From Sphingopyxis microcysteis (GTDB lineage Bacteria > Pseudomonadota > Alphaproteobacteria > Sphingomonadales > Sphingomonadaceae): a stretch of DNA of 64,000 nt. Numbering within the stretch: position 1 is the first letter of the stretch; each line of letters starts with the position of its first letter. A program made the translations under genes and the position numbers. Below are positions 28,523 to 40,278 of the stretch, piece by piece. The notes beneath the pieces are model-generated. The model saw nothing but the letters and a program-made list of their open reading frames with translations. It was not told the origin of the DNA and ran no database searches. The DNA lies in NCBI RefSeq assembly GCF_012274265.1, contig NZ_JAANYY010000005.1, positions 310,001 through 374,000 on the forward strand, given 5' to 3'.

Positions 28523-28828
28523 ATGGCACTGACAAAATTCGGTTTCATCGTGACGGGCGGCGGTCTCGATCCCGCCAGGCATCGCGTGGTGATGCAATCG
28601 GATCGGTTCGAAATGATCGCCATCGGGATCGGCGATCCCGCCGCGGGACCGGCCGCGGCGCGCGCGCTCGTCGATGAAGGGATCGAATTGCTCGAACTAT
28701 GCGGCGGATTTGGTCCCATCTGGACCGCGCGGGTGATCGAGGCGATTGGCGGAAAAATTGCCGTCGGATCGGTCGGCTATGGCCCCGAAGCGATCGCGCC
28801 GATGCACCGGCTTTTCGGCGACGGATAG
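28523..28828 (+). CDS. DUF6506 protein
   Basis: A 101-residue small cytosolic protein: KFGFIVTGGGLDPARHR, GIGDPAAGPAAARALVDEGIELLELCGGFG and KIAVGSVGYGPEAI match the DUF6506 pattern of alternating strands and helices. No function is known. Divergent from a LysR regulator that probably controls it. The start at 28523 is preceded by an AGGACAAAGACC stretch that could serve as ribosome site; the frame stays open upstream without family similarity. Confidence 0.75.
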   Translation: MALTKFGFIVTGGGLDPARHRVVMQSDRFEMIAIGIGDPAAGPAAARALVDEGIELLELCGGFGPIWTARVIEAIGGKIAVGSVGYGPEAIAPMHRLFGDG

Positions 28829-28874
28829 ACGGCAGGTCGGGATGGCAGGCGCAGCGTCGCGGCGTGCGGGTCGC

Positions 28875-29288
28875 TCAGTCGTCGAGCAGCGCCAGCTTCA
28901 CCCGCGCGGTGCCGCTGCGGTGCATGCCGATCTCGCGCGCCGCGGCGTGGCTGACGTCGATCACCCGGCCGTGCGAAAAGGGTCCGCGGTCGTTGATGCG
29001 GACGATTACGCTGTCGCCGTTCGCGACGTTGGTGACGCGCACCCGGCTACCAAAGGGCAGCGAGCGATGCGCTGCGGTCAGGTGGCTGGGGTTGAAGCGC
29101 TCACCGCTCGCAGTGCGGTTACCGGCGAGTTCCTTGCCGTAATAGCTCGCCATTCCGCCACCGATTTCGGTTTCTTCATCGGCGGGCTGGACGATCTCGA
29201 CGATCGGATTGTCGGTGATTTCGGCCTCCTGCGCTGCGGCCGAAGCCGTGAGCAGAAGCGGAAGCAGCATGGCTGAAAAGGCCCGCAA
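28875..29288 (-). CDS. RlpA-like double-psi beta-barrel protein
   Basis: A 137-residue exported protein with a signal peptide (about 1-19, ending AAAQ). The double-psi beta-barrel core includes [39 protein letters not shown] and [10 protein letters not shown] plus the closing [10 protein letters not shown]. RlpA proteins are septal lytic transglycosylases that bind glycan without stem peptides. This one lacks the C-terminal SPOR domain of full-size RlpA, so septal targeting is not assured. It is 133 bp downstream of gyrB on the same strand. Confidence 0.88.
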   Translation of the reverse strand: MRAFSAMLLPLLLTASAAAQEAEITDNPIVEIVQPADEETEIGGGMASYYGKELAGNRTASGERFNPSHLTAAHRSLPFGSRVRVTNVANGDSVIVRINDRGPFSHGRVIDVSHAAAREIGMHRSGTARVKLALLDD

Positions 29289-29421
29289 GACATCATCCCC
29301 TTGTCAGAGGAGGCGCCAAAAGCAGCGGCGGCCTGCCAAAACAAGCCGCCGCGCGTTAAACGGAATAATATTTGCGTCCGGATGTGCGATTTTGACCGTT
29401 TTAACCGATCAATAACTGAAA

Positions 29422-32061
<2,640 letters not shown>

Positions 32062-32074
32062 CTAGATTCGCGCC

Positions 32075-32533
32075 ATGAAAACCACTCCTTCGCCTCGATT
32101 TTCTCCCCGCCTTTCGCTGGCGTTCGCTGCCGCGCTCGCGGCGCCGCTGGCGGCGTGCAGCCAGCCCGCGCCGCCCGCCGAAAATGCTCCCGCCGTATCG
32201 GGCGAGCCGCTCGCGACGCGCGCGGTGATGATCGGCACCGAAGGACCGAGCCTGCCCGCCTGCTCGAGCATCAGCCGGGTTAAGCCGGGCGGCACCGATG
32301 TGTTCTGGGCACCGGGCGAAACGCGCGCGGTTAAGGCAAAGCTGGCCGGCGGTGCGAATGTGTCGCTCTGCGAAGCCGCCGAGAATGACGCGTGGTTCGG
32401 CATCGTCTTCGCCGCGCCCGGCACCGATCCCGACATGTGCGGGGTCGGCAAATCGGTGGCCAGCGCGCGTGAATATCAGGGTCCGTGCCGCTGGGGCTGG
32501 ATCCGCGGCGGGACGGTACAGCTGGGGGGATAG
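32075..32533 (+). CDS. Small lipoprotein of unknown function
   Basis: A 152-residue protein with a lipoprotein signal: LAAPLAAC with C28 as probable lipid site. The mature part has three beta-rich segments and cysteines in LPACSS, VSLCEAAE, DMCGVG and GPCRWGW. WFGIVF and CRWGWIRGGTVQL resemble SH3-like strands. No family assigned. It is divergent from gyrB. Confidence 0.65.
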   Translation: MKTTPSPRFSPRLSLAFAAALAAPLAACSQPAPPAENAPAVSGEPLATRAVMIGTEGPSLPACSSISRVKPGGTDVFWAPGETRAVKAKLAGGANVSLCEAAENDAWFGIVFAAPGTDPDMCGVGKSVASAREYQGPCRWGWIRGGTVQLGG

Positions 32534-32540
32534 CGCCCAT

Positions 32541-32677
32541 ATCCTCCCTGTGGCGAAGTCATGGGGAGGGGGACCGTTCGCGCAGCGAATGGTGGAGGGG
32601 CTTTGCGACGTAGCGCTATCGCCCCTCCGTCAGCGCTTTGCGCTGCCACCTCCCCATGGCTTCGCCACAGGGAGGAT
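32541..32677. repeat. 137-bp nested palindromic repeat, copy B
   Basis: Same length and ends as the element at 23793-23929 (ATCCTCCCTG ... CAGGGAGGA), with a different central stretch. It lies between convergent lipoprotein genes. The conserved ends and variable middle suggest a dispersed non-coding element, not a gene remnant. Confidence 0.8.
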
Positions 32678-32681
32678 CACT

Positions 32682-33188
32682 CTACCGACAATCCTCGATC
32701 ACCCGGCCAATCTCCGACTGCACCGGTAGCGTCAGCGCGCCGCCCCCCGGCGCTTCGAGCGCGAAACGGCCGCGGCTGAATGCAATGCGGTCGAGCCGGG
32801 GATCGCGGCTCGGCAGCGCCGCGCTGCCGCCGTCAAAGCGGATCTGGTCGGTCCCGGCGCTGGTGCGCAGGCTGACCGCCCCGGCCAGTCCCGACGTCAG
32901 CCGGATCATATCGCCGCTGCACGCCATGGTGAGTAGCGGACTCGCGCTGCCGGTCGGGACGAAGGCGGCGGCGCGGCTGCCCGCGTCATAACGCCAGCTA
33001 CCCGCATCGACGGCGCGTTCTTCCCACCCACGCGTCGGGGTCGGCAGCGGCGCCGGGGTCGGTGCAGCGGCGACTGGGGCGGGTCGCGGCGGCGGCGGCG
33101 CGGGGGTCGGCACCGCGGCGCAACCGGCGACCGCCAGCAGTAGCGGCACCATCAGCCCATATCGTGTCCACATCGCCTGCCGCTTCAT
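32682..33188 (-). CDS. Putative lipoprotein, last gene of the MoxR operon
   Basis: A 168-residue protein with lipobox AVAGC (C23), then a Pro/Ala-rich linker (about 27-55) and a small beta domain (SWRYDAGSRAAAFVP, LTMACSGDMIRL, GALTLPVQSEIGRVIEDCR). Two cysteines near 90 and the C-terminus could form a disulfide. I do not recognise a named family. It begins 1 bp after the nitroreductase gene, so it is probably co-transcribed with it. Confidence 0.65.
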   Translation of the reverse strand: MKRQAMWTRYGLMVPLLLAVAGCAAVPTPAPPPPRPAPVAAAPTPAPLPTPTRGWEERAVDAGSWRYDAGSRAAAFVPTGSASPLLTMACSGDMIRLTSGLAGAVSLRTSAGTDQIRFDGGSAALPSRDPRLDRIAFSRGRFALEAPGGGALTLPVQSEIGRVIEDCR

Positions 33189-33189
33189 A

Positions 33190-33879
33190 TCAAAATCCCT
33201 GCCAATCGATCACTTCGTCCAGTCCCACGCGCGGCACCGGCCACTGGTTCACCGGCGTGCTTTCGTCGGCATAGCCGATCGCGAGGCCGGTGAACAAAAT
33301 CTGGTCGTCGCCGAGCGCGAGTGCCTGCCGCACCGTCGCGCCATACATCGCCCAGCATTCCTGCGGGCAGCTGGCGAGGCCATGCTCCACGAGCAGCAGC
33401 ATCACCGATTGCAGCCACATCCCCATGTCCGACCATTGCGGCGGCCCCATGATGCGCGAACAGTGGAGGAAAAGCATCACCGGTGCGCCGAAACCCCGGT
33501 AATTCTCCACGAACTGAGCGAGGCGCCCCGCCTTGTCCTCGCGCGGGATGCCAAGCGAGGCGTACAGCGCCTCGCCGACCCCGAAGCGCCGCGCTTCCCA
33601 CGGGTCGGTCAGCCCCTTGGGGTAGATGTCATATTCGGGCTGGTAGCCTTCGCGGCCCATCGCCAGTCGCGCGGCGACCGCGTCCTTGACTGCCTGCCAG
33701 GGTGCGCCGGTGAGCACCGTCGCCTGCCACGGCTGGAGATTGCCGCCCGACGGCGCGCGCTGCGCCGCGGTGAAAATCTCGCGGAGCAGTGCGGGATCGA
33801 CGGGCTGGTCGGTGAATTTGCGCACCGAGCGCCGCTGGTGCAGCGCGGCGGTTACGGACATCGGGTCAGTCGCTGGCAT
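33190..33879 (-). CDS. Nitroreductase-family FMN oxidoreductase
   Basis: A 229-residue protein. RRSVRKFTDQPV and RAPSGGNLQPW are the FMN-binding blocks of the nitroreductase fold, with GLASCPQECWAMYG and LFTGLAIGYAD near the end. Substrates cannot be deduced; the family reduces quinones, nitroaromatics or flavins with NAD(P)H. The M1 start at 33879 has a strong GAGAGGAT ribosome site and overlaps the RDD gene by 14 bp. Confidence 0.92.
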   Translation of the reverse strand: MPATDPMSVTAALHQRRSVRKFTDQPVDPALLREIFTAAQRAPSGGNLQPWQATVLTGAPWQAVKDAVAARLAMGREGYQPEYDIYPKGLTDPWEARRFGVGEALYASLGIPREDKAGRLAQFVENYRGFGAPVMLFLHCSRIMGPPQWSDMGMWLQSVMLLLVEHGLASCPQECWAMYGATVRQALALGDDQILFTGLAIGYADESTPVNQWPVPRVGLDEVIDWQGF

Positions 33880-34741
33880 ATTTATCCTCTCGCCGTTTGC
33901 CGAACAGCAATTTGCGTTCGAGCCGGGCTTTCAGTTGGCGGTAGTAGCTGAGCAGGAAGACGTCATCCTCTTCGGCGATCGCGCGGCCGATCTTGGCGCG
34001 GATCGTGTCGGCGACCTCGCGCATCGCGCGCGCGTCCTTGCTGCGCAGCACGCGTTCGAGCTCCTGCAACTCGAAAATGCCATAGACCGACAGCTCGGCT
34101 TCGCTGAATAGCATCGCGTCGCCAGCGCCATCGGTGGCGATGTCGGCGTCGAGCTTCACCCGCTGCGCCATCACCACCCAGGTTCCGGCGATCAGGTCGC
34201 CCATCCGCATCCGATCGCGGTTGAACAGCAGGAACAGGCTGAGCGTCAGCGACCACAGCACCCCCGCCAGCATCGTCCACCCCGACACCGCATCCTCCGC
34301 CGCGCCGACGCCGACCATCATCAGCGGCAGGAATAGCTCGAGCTCGCGGATCAGGTTGCGCGCAACCACCGCATCGGCGGTCAGGCGGCCGCCATCGCGC
34401 GCGACGACGCGAATGCCCATCAGCCGCTTGCCCGGCGTCGCGGCGCGCGATCCGAGCTCGAAGCCGATGAACCAGAAGGTGCGCAGCACAAAGGCGCCGA
34501 GCATCCACACGACGATGGTGATGTCCGATTGCGACGCAAAGCCGATCCACAGCATGACCAGCGAAAAGAGAAACAGCGCCAGTATGATCAGGATCAGGTC
34601 GACCAGCAACGCGCCGAAGCGCAGCCCCGAACTCGCGATCTTCAGCTCGAGATCGACCCCCTCGGGGGTGATGAACTGGCGGATTTTTTTTGCCCGCGAC
34701 GCGCGCGACTTCGCATTGGCCTTTGCGGCGGCGGCGCTCAT
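33866..34741 (-). CDS. RDD-family membrane protein
   Basis: A 291-residue membrane protein. Three hydrophobic helices are visible (LLVDLILIILALFLFSLVML, VVWMLGAFVLRTFWFIGFEL, GWTMLAGVLWSLTLSLFLLF), with an RDD-type GKRLMGIRVVARDGGR segment between helices 2 and 3. A charged C-terminal cytosolic helix follows. RDD proteins are commonly encoded with SpoIIM-like, DUF58 and MoxR proteins; the role is unknown. Its ATG overlaps the SpoIIM-like stop (ATGA). Confidence 0.88.
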   Translation of the reverse strand: MSAAAAKANAKSRASRAKKIRQFITPEGVDLELKIASSGLRFGALLVDLILIILALFLFSLVMLWIGFASQSDITIVVWMLGAFVLRTFWFIGFELGSRAATPGKRLMGIRVVARDGGRLTADAVVARNLIRELELFLPLMMVGVGAAEDAVSGWTMLAGVLWSLTLSLFLLFNRDRMRMGDLIAGTWVVMAQRVKLDADIATDGAGDAMLFSEAELSVYGIFELQELERVLRSKDARAMREVADTIRAKIGRAIAEEDDVFLLSYYRQLKARLERKLLFGKRREDKYASD

Positions 34742-35775
34742 GTCACATCCTCGCGGCGCGGGATGTAATAATAGCCGATCCAGAACAGCAGCATCAGCGT
34801 GCCGATGCCATAGCGCAGCATCGTGTCGGTGATCAGCTGGCGCCCGAACCCTTCGAGCAGCCCGGCCATGAACAGCATCAAAATGACCCCGATCATCACC
34901 TTGCCCGCGGTCCGCCCCGCATGCGATGCCGCCTGCAACCGGCTGCGCGCGCCGGGGAAGACCACCGCGGCGCCGATGCGCAGCCCGGCGGCGCCCGACA
35001 GCGCCGCGGCGAACAATTCGGTGGTGCCATGGATGAACAGCCAGCCGCCGAAATCGAACCCCAGCCCCTTGCCGGCAAACACCGCCATCATCGCGCCGAG
35101 GCCGATGCCCTGATAATATTCGAGCATCATCGTCGGCACGCCAAAGGCAAAGCCCAGCGCAAAGGACATGATCGACACGCGGCTGTTGTGGGTGAACAAA
35201 TAGGTCGCGAATATGTGCAGCCCGCTTTCGCCCTCGCCCGCCGCCTTGCCATGGCCGAGCGTCGATTGCAGAAATTCCCTGGTCGCGCGCGGGTCACGCC
35301 CGCCCGCCATGTCTTCGCCGACGAAATTATAATACCATTCGGGGTTGCTCGCGACGAGCGAATAGCTGGTGATCGCGCCGAGCAGGATGATCAGCGAAAT
35401 GATGATCGTCTCTTTCCACACCGACCGCACCGCGGCGGGCCAGTCGTAGAGGAAAAAACGTCGGACCCGGTTCCAACGCGTCTCGCGCACGCCATAGACG
35501 AGGAAATAGCCGCGGATCGACAGCGCCTTGAGATGGTCGAGCAACGCCTTGTCGAGGCTCGTCGCGCGCGCGATCGACAGTGACGACAGCGTGGCGCGAT
35601 AGAGCAGGGGCAGCTGCAACAGCTCGTCGCTGGTCAGCGCCTTGGCACCCTTTTTCTCCAGCTTGGTCAGCAGCAGGTCGAAGGCGATCCAGTCGGCCTC
35701 GCGCTCGGCGCGAAAGCGGCTGGCCGAAAAGCTGGGGGCGTCGAGCGCGCGGGCAGGGGGCGCCGCGGGGATCAC
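34738..35775 (-). CDS. Stage II sporulation protein M-like membrane protein
   Basis: A 345-residue polytopic protein of the SpoIIM/DUF95 family. The N-terminal ~100 residues are soluble and helical (RFRAEREADWIAFDLLLTKLE, LLQLPLLYRATLSSL). Several membrane helices follow (TIIISLIILLGAITSYSLVA, VSIMSFALGFAFGVPTMML) and a last VMIGVILMLFMAGLLEG. It is in a MoxR operon and is not evidence of sporulation. The start overlaps the DUF58 stop by 4 bp. Confidence 0.88.
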   Translation of the reverse strand: MIPAAPPARALDAPSFSASRFRAEREADWIAFDLLLTKLEKKGAKALTSDELLQLPLLYRATLSSLSIARATSLDKALLDHLKALSIRGYFLVYGVRETRWNRVRRFFLYDWPAAVRSVWKETIIISLIILLGAITSYSLVASNPEWYYNFVGEDMAGGRDPRATREFLQSTLGHGKAAGEGESGLHIFATYLFTHNSRVSIMSFALGFAFGVPTMMLEYYQGIGLGAMMAVFAGKGLGFDFGGWLFIHGTTELFAAALSGAAGLRIGAAVVFPGARSRLQAASHAGRTAGKVMIGVILMLFMAGLLEGFGRQLITDTMLRYGIGTLMLLFWIGYYYIPRREDVT

Positions 35776-37088
35776 AGCGTGCCCGCCCGTTTGATGCCCA
35801 AATAGGCCTCGATCGCGCTCGCCCCCATCGCGTCGGCGGGGACTTCGAGCACGTCGGCGCCCAGCCGCTGCAGCCGCGCGATCACCAGCTGGCGGTCGCG
35901 CAGCATCGCCGCGGCGACGTTCGACCGCGTGACATCGGCGCCGGCTTCGGGACGGCGTCGCTCCTCGCCCTCGACTTCCTCGTCGCGGATCACGACGAAC
36001 AGCAACCGGTGTTTCCTGACCAGCCGTCCCGCCGCACGGATCATCAAATCGGCACTCGTTGCATCGGTGAATTCGGTGAACAGGATGATCAGCGAGCGGC
36101 GGTTGAGCTGGGCGCCGAGCGTGGTCAGCGCGAGGGTGAAATTGCTCTCGACATGGGCATAGTCGATCAGGCTCGCGGCGCGCTGCAACGCCGGGAAATC
36201 CTGCGTGTGCATATAGGCGGGGGTCAGCGCCTGCGGTTTTGCGGCAAAGGAAAACAGGCTGATTCGGTCGTTGAGCTTCAACCCGACATAAGCAAGCAGC
36301 AGCGCCGCCGACACCGCGCGGTCGACGCGCGGCATGCCGCCCACCGGCTCGGCCATCGTCCGCCCGCCGTCGATCGCCAGCACGACGCGGTTGTCGCGTT
36401 CGACGCGATATTCCTTGGCCAGCAGTTTGACGTGGCGCGCCGACGCGTTCCAGTCGATCGCGCGCCGGTCCATCCCTGGTTGATATTCGGCGAGCGCCTC
36501 AAACTCGGTGCCTTCGCCGCGCAGGCGTTGCTGGCGAAGGCCGAACCAGCTGTTACGCTGGAACAGGCGGCTGCCCTCGTCGGTCACCGCGCGCAGGCTG
36601 GGGACGACACTGATCGTGCCGTCGATGGCAAATTTGCGCTGTTTCCAGACCAGCCCCAGCGGCCCCGCCCAGCGAATCCACAACGCCTCGATTGCCGCCT
36701 GCCCGCGCCGCGACGCGGTGAGCGGCAGGGTGCGGGTCAGCGCTTCGCCGTCGCTCGTCCGGCGCATTTCACCCGCCAGCCGCCCGCCCTCGACAAAGCG
36801 CTCGTCGAGTGCGAGCGCCAGTTCGGCGCGCGGCGGCACCGCGCGCCCGCGCGCGGCGAGCGTCAGGTCGAACGGATCGCCGACCCCGACCTGATGCGGA
36901 AAACGCGCATCGAGGCTGAGGTGGCGCGGACTGGCACCCGCGACCGTGTCGAGGATCAGGCATGCCAGAACCACCCCGATCCACCCGGGCGCCACCAACC
37001 ACAGCTCGGGCCGCACCAGTCCCAGTGCGAGCGCCATCGGCGCGCCGAGCAGCAGCAGATAGATCGCGCGGCGGGTCGGGTAGATCAT
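35772..37088 (-). CDS. DUF58 protein of the MoxR operon
   Basis: A 438-residue protein with two N-terminal membrane helices (LYLLLLGAPMALALGL and LVAPGWIGVVLACLILD). The family hallmark is the DRRAIDWNASARH block, followed by a von Willebrand factor A-like domain (VVLAIDGGRTMAE). DUF58 proteins work with MoxR-type AAA+ ATPases in protein complex maturation. It is separated from MoxR by a 121-bp gap holding a 30-bp-arm palindrome. Confidence 0.9.
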   Translation of the reverse strand: MIYPTRRAIYLLLLGAPMALALGLVRPELWLVAPGWIGVVLACLILDTVAGASPRHLSLDARFPHQVGVGDPFDLTLAARGRAVPPRAELALALDERFVEGGRLAGEMRRTSDGEALTRTLPLTASRRGQAAIEALWIRWAGPLGLVWKQRKFAIDGTISVVPSLRAVTDEGSRLFQRNSWFGLRQQRLRGEGTEFEALAEYQPGMDRRAIDWNASARHVKLLAKEYRVERDNRVVLAIDGGRTMAEPVGGMPRVDRAVSAALLLAYVGLKLNDRISLFSFAAKPQALTPAYMHTQDFPALQRAASLIDYAHVESNFTLALTTLGAQLNRRSLIILFTEFTDATSADLMIRAAGRLVRKHRLLFVVIRDEEVEGEERRRPEAGADVTRSNVAAAMLRDRQLVIARLQRLGADVLEVPADAMGASAIEAYLGIKRAGTL

Positions 37089-37110
37089 GCGAGCCTATCC
37101 CCTATTTGTT

Positions 37111-37186
37111 CGTCATTGCGAGCGGAGCGAAGCAATCCAGAGCGGCTTGCCACGCCCTGGATTGCTTCGCTCCGCTCGCAATGACG
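37111..37186. repeat. Intergenic palindrome inside the MoxR operon
   Basis: Perfect 30-bp arms at 37111-37140 and 37157-37186 (core GCGAGCGGAGCGAAGCAATC) with a 16-bp loop. This family (CATTGCGAGCGGAGCGAAGCAATCC) is widespread in Sphingomonadales intergenic DNA. Its place between the moxR and DUF58 genes of one operon suggests it may modulate mRNA stability. Confidence 0.88.
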
Positions 37187-37209
37187 GTGCAACGGTGACG
37201 AGCTCCCGT

Positions 37210-38175
37210 TCACCGCGGCACTTCCTCGCGCTCGAGCAGCGCCGCGACGACCTGTTCGACGCTGCGCCCTTCGATCTCGGCCGCCGCCGACAGGATGACG
37301 CGGTGGCGCAGCACCCCCGATGCCAGTCGCTGCACATCGTCGGGGATCACATAATCGCGCCCGTCGAGCGCCGCCGCGGCGCAGGCGGCGCGCGCCAGCA
37401 ACGTCGCGGCGCGGGGGCTGGCGCCGCATTCCAAGTCGGCGCTTTCGCGCGTCGCGCGGACCAGGCGGACGATGTAATCGACGATATCGTCGGCCAGCCG
37501 GACGGTGGCGATGGTGTCGATCGCCGCCGCGATCGTCTTGGCATTGGCGACCTCGGTCACCCCGAAATCGGCGACGGCGGGGCTCTTGAAGCGCCCGCCA
37601 TGGTCGGCGACGATACGGCGCTCCTCGTCGGCGGCGGGATAATCGACCACCAGCTTGAACAGGAAACGGTCGAGCTGCGCTTCGGGCAGCGGATAGACGC
37701 CTTGCTGTTCGATCGGGTTCTGCGTTGCGAGCACGGTAAAGCGCGGGCTCATGACATGCGGCTCGCCGTTGATCGTGACGCGGCGTTCCTGCATCGCTTC
37801 GAGCAGCGCGGCCTGCGTCTTGGGCGGGGTGCGGTTGATTTCGTCGGCGAGCAGCAGTTCGGTGAAGATCGGCCCCTTGGTGAGGGTGAAGCTCGACGTC
37901 TGGAAGTTGAACAGGTTCGACCCCAAAATATCGCCGGGCATCAAATCGGGGGTGAACTGGATGCGCCCGAAATCGAGTCCCGTCGCGCGCGCGAACGCCT
38001 GCGCCAGCAACGTCTTGGCGGTCCCCGGCGGGCCTTCGAGCAGCACATGCCCGCCCGCCAGCAGCGCGATGGTGACCATGCGGGTCAGCGGTCCCTGCCC
38101 GAACACGACCTTGGCGACCTCGCCTTCGATCGCGGCGCCGAGCGCCTGAACGCTGTCGATGGGATTAGCTGTCAC
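37210..38175 (-). CDS. MoxR-family AAA+ ATPase
   Basis: A 321-residue ATPase starting at GTG 38175, overlapping the DUF4350 gene by 11 bp. Walker A is GPPGTAKT and Walker [16 protein letters not shown]; the [10 protein letters not shown] sensor-1 block and the QLDRFLFK arginine-finger region follow. MoxR ATPases act as chaperones for insertion of cofactors or assembly of VWA-containing complexes. Within this operon it is expected to act on the DUF58 protein. Confidence 0.94.
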   Translation of the reverse strand: MTANPIDSVQALGAAIEGEVAKVVFGQGPLTRMVTIALLAGGHVLLEGPPGTAKTLLAQAFARATGLDFGRIQFTPDLMPGDILGSNLFNFQTSSFTLTKGPIFTELLLADEINRTPPKTQAALLEAMQERRVTINGEPHVMSPRFTVLATQNPIEQQGVYPLPEAQLDRFLFKLVVDYPAADEERRIVADHGGRFKSPAVADFGVTEVANAKTIAAAIDTIATVRLADDIVDYIVRLVRATRESADLECGASPRAATLLARAACAAAALDGRDYVIPDDVQRLASGVLRHRVILSAAAEIEGRSVEQVVAALLEREEVPR

Positions 38176-39397
38176 GCAGTAGATCCTTCCTGATGTCGTG
38201 CAGCGCCTGCGCGTCTGCCAGAAACTCATGGGTATTGCGCGCGAGCGGCAGTCGCCGGGCGAGCGCGGAAAATGTTTCGCCGCCGCGCAGATGCTTGTCG
38301 ATCCAGCGGTCGGTTGCGGCGTCATCGAGCCCGGCGGGGGCGTGCAACCGCCGCGCGATCGCGCTGCGCTGGCTGCGGACATAGGCATCGGCGCCGTCGA
38401 GCTCGCGCCGCGCCTGCTTGATCAAATCGGCGCTGTTGGCGATCAATGCCGCCTTCGACACCGCGATGGCGCGCGCCGGTTTCAGCGCCGGGCCGAACCG
38501 CATCCACGCCTGCCACAGCGCGAGCAGCCCCGCCGCGATCAGGCACAGGGTGATGCCGATAAATGGCGGCACGAACGCAAAGCGCAGCAGCGAACGCTGG
38601 CTGCCGAACCCGTTCAGCGTCAGGTCGAACGCGATCCCGTCGGCGTCGGCATCCTCCGCCACCGCGTCGATCAGCACCGCCGCGGCGCGGGCGCGATCGC
38701 GGCTCGCAAAGGCCAGGTTGTTGACGAAATCGGGGTCGGACAGGATGTAGATTTCGTCGTGGGTGCGCTTGGCGAGCAGCGCGCCGCCGTGCGGAAAGCC
38801 GATCATCGTCGCGAAGTCGCCGGAGGTTATGACCTGCGCCCGCATTCCACGGAGCGGCAGCGCGACGTTGCGCCCGCCGACGAAGCCGGTCGCGGTGGCG
38901 CCGCGCGCGTGCGGCTCGCTGACGATCTTGTCGATCGCGCCGATCGTCGGCGGCAGCGATTTGGGCGACGGGGCGCTGGGAAAGCCTTGGCCCGACCAGC
39001 CCGCCTTGTCCGGATGCCGCCCCGTCTGCCATTTCGGCAGCACGATCAGCACCGGCCCGCCGCGGTTTCCCTTGATTACCCGCGCCAGATCGTCGGGCTT
39101 GGTCTGGTGCGAGGGGGTCAGCACCAGCAGCTCGCGCCATTCATCCTCATATTGCGGCGCCTCTTCGCTGCGGCGCAGATCGACCACCGCATCGCTGCGT
39201 TCGAGCAGGTCGACGATCCCCGCATAGCCCGGTGCCGCCTTCGACAGCGCATGGCCGCCGCCGTCGTTACCGCTGCTGAGCTGCGGGCCGAGCGCGATCA
39301 GCGCCCACAGCGCGATGAACGCGATCACGCCGATCACAACGACCCCCGCGATCAGGCGCGGGTTGAACCCGCCGTCGCTCGTCGCCCCGTCGTTCAT
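38165..39397 (-). CDS. DUF4350 membrane protein of the MoxR operon
   Basis: A 410-residue protein starting at the ATG that overlaps the DUF4129 stop codon (ATGA). One membrane helix near the N-terminus ([19 protein letters not shown]) is followed by a Rossmann-like extracytoplasmic domain with [11 protein letters not shown] and [14 protein letters not shown], then a second helix ([17 protein letters not shown]) and a helical cytosolic tail. DUF4350 proteins regularly accompany DUF4129 and MoxR genes; the function is not known. Confidence 0.85.
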   Translation of the reverse strand: MNDGATSDGGFNPRLIAGVVVIGVIAFIALWALIALGPQLSSGNDGGGHALSKAAPGYAGIVDLLERSDAVVDLRRSEEAPQYEDEWRELLVLTPSHQTKPDDLARVIKGNRGGPVLIVLPKWQTGRHPDKAGWSGQGFPSAPSPKSLPPTIGAIDKIVSEPHARGATATGFVGGRNVALPLRGMRAQVITSGDFATMIGFPHGGALLAKRTHDEIYILSDPDFVNNLAFASRDRARAAAVLIDAVAEDADADGIAFDLTLNGFGSQRSLLRFAFVPPFIGITLCLIAAGLLALWQAWMRFGPALKPARAIAVSKAALIANSADLIKQARRELDGADAYVRSQRSAIARRLHAPAGLDDAATDRWIDKHLRGGETFSALARRLPLARNTHEFLADAQALHDIRKDLLRDS

Positions 39398-40104
39398 GCC
39401 CGCGCCCAATTCTTCGGCACCGTCAGTTCGGCATAGGCGCTACGGCACTGTTGCCACGCATCGGCGTCGATCGATCGTCCACCGAACAGGCTGATCTCGA
39501 CCGCGCGCGCGATGCGGCTGAAGGCGCCCTGCGCAACCACCGGCAGGTCGCGCGCTTCGGCCAGATCGCGCGAGGTCATCGCGGGTTTGACCAGCCCCGG
39601 GCGACGGCCGTCGATATCCTCGACGCTGCGATAGAGCAGCAGGTGCACCGCCTCGGCAAAGCGCCCCTCGGCGGCCAGTGCATCGGCTTCGCTCAGCAGC
39701 GCGCGCGCGGCGCCCGCTTCGGCCAGCCCGATGTCGTCCGCCGCGTCATCCTCGCCCGCCTTGCGCCGGAACGGCAGATTGTCGACCCAGCGCGCAAAGG
39801 CGGGAACGAAATGATAGAGCAGGAACAGCGCGAGCAGCGCGACGCCGACCCACAGCAGCGGCTTGGCGGCGGGCGCGCTCCACTGGAAAAAACTGCCGAT
39901 CATGTCGAACAGCGATTTCAGCCATTCGGGCGTCGGCGGCGGTGGCGGCGGTGGCGGCGGAAACGCGGTCTGGATTTCGCCGCCCGCGATCGTCTGGCTA
40001 TAGGCGGGATCGACGAGTTCGGGATCGATCAGCCAGCCGCCACTGGCGCCCGGCGCTTCGGCCGCCGCTGACGCCTGGGCGATCCACAGCGACATCATGC
40101 CCAA
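39394..40104 (-). CDS. DUF4129 membrane protein, first gene of the MoxR operon
   Basis: A 236-residue protein with a run of ten prolines (about 49-58), a single membrane helix (LLWVGVALLALFLLYHFV) and a cytosolic domain ending in the DUF4129 pattern (EAVHLLLYRSVEDI, TSRDLAEA, ARAVEISLFGG). The MSLWIAQ start two codons in is equally possible. As the 5'-most gene it probably carries the operon promoter in the 174 bp up to the divergent E1 gene. Confidence 0.85.
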   Translation of the reverse strand: MGMMSLWIAQASAAAEAPGASGGWLIDPELVDPAYSQTIAGGEIQTAFPPPPPPPPPTPEWLKSLFDMIGSFFQWSAPAAKPLLWVGVALLALFLLYHFVPAFARWVDNLPFRRKAGEDDAADDIGLAEAGAARALLSEADALAAEGRFAEAVHLLLYRSVEDIDGRRPGLVKPAMTSRDLAEARDLPVVAQGAFSRIARAVEISLFGGRSIDADAWQQCRSAYAELTVPKNWARA

Positions 40105-40278
40105 AAGACTGTTCCGCCGTGCATCGTCATCGCGCCAAGGCGTAGCGCGAGGCGGCGCGCCAAGGCAAGAGATGCTTGCACAGGCGACTGCCCCGTTATA
40201 GCGCGCTGCCGCATGGGTCCGATGGTTGCGGGCGTAACCAGCCGCCAGAATGGGCGAGGCCGAACGGGAGGAATTTTA

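Noticed and set aside
34738..35775. Evidence of sporulation from the SpoIIM-like gene
   Set aside because: SpoIIM-like proteins are routine members of MoxR operons in non-sporulating proteobacteria.
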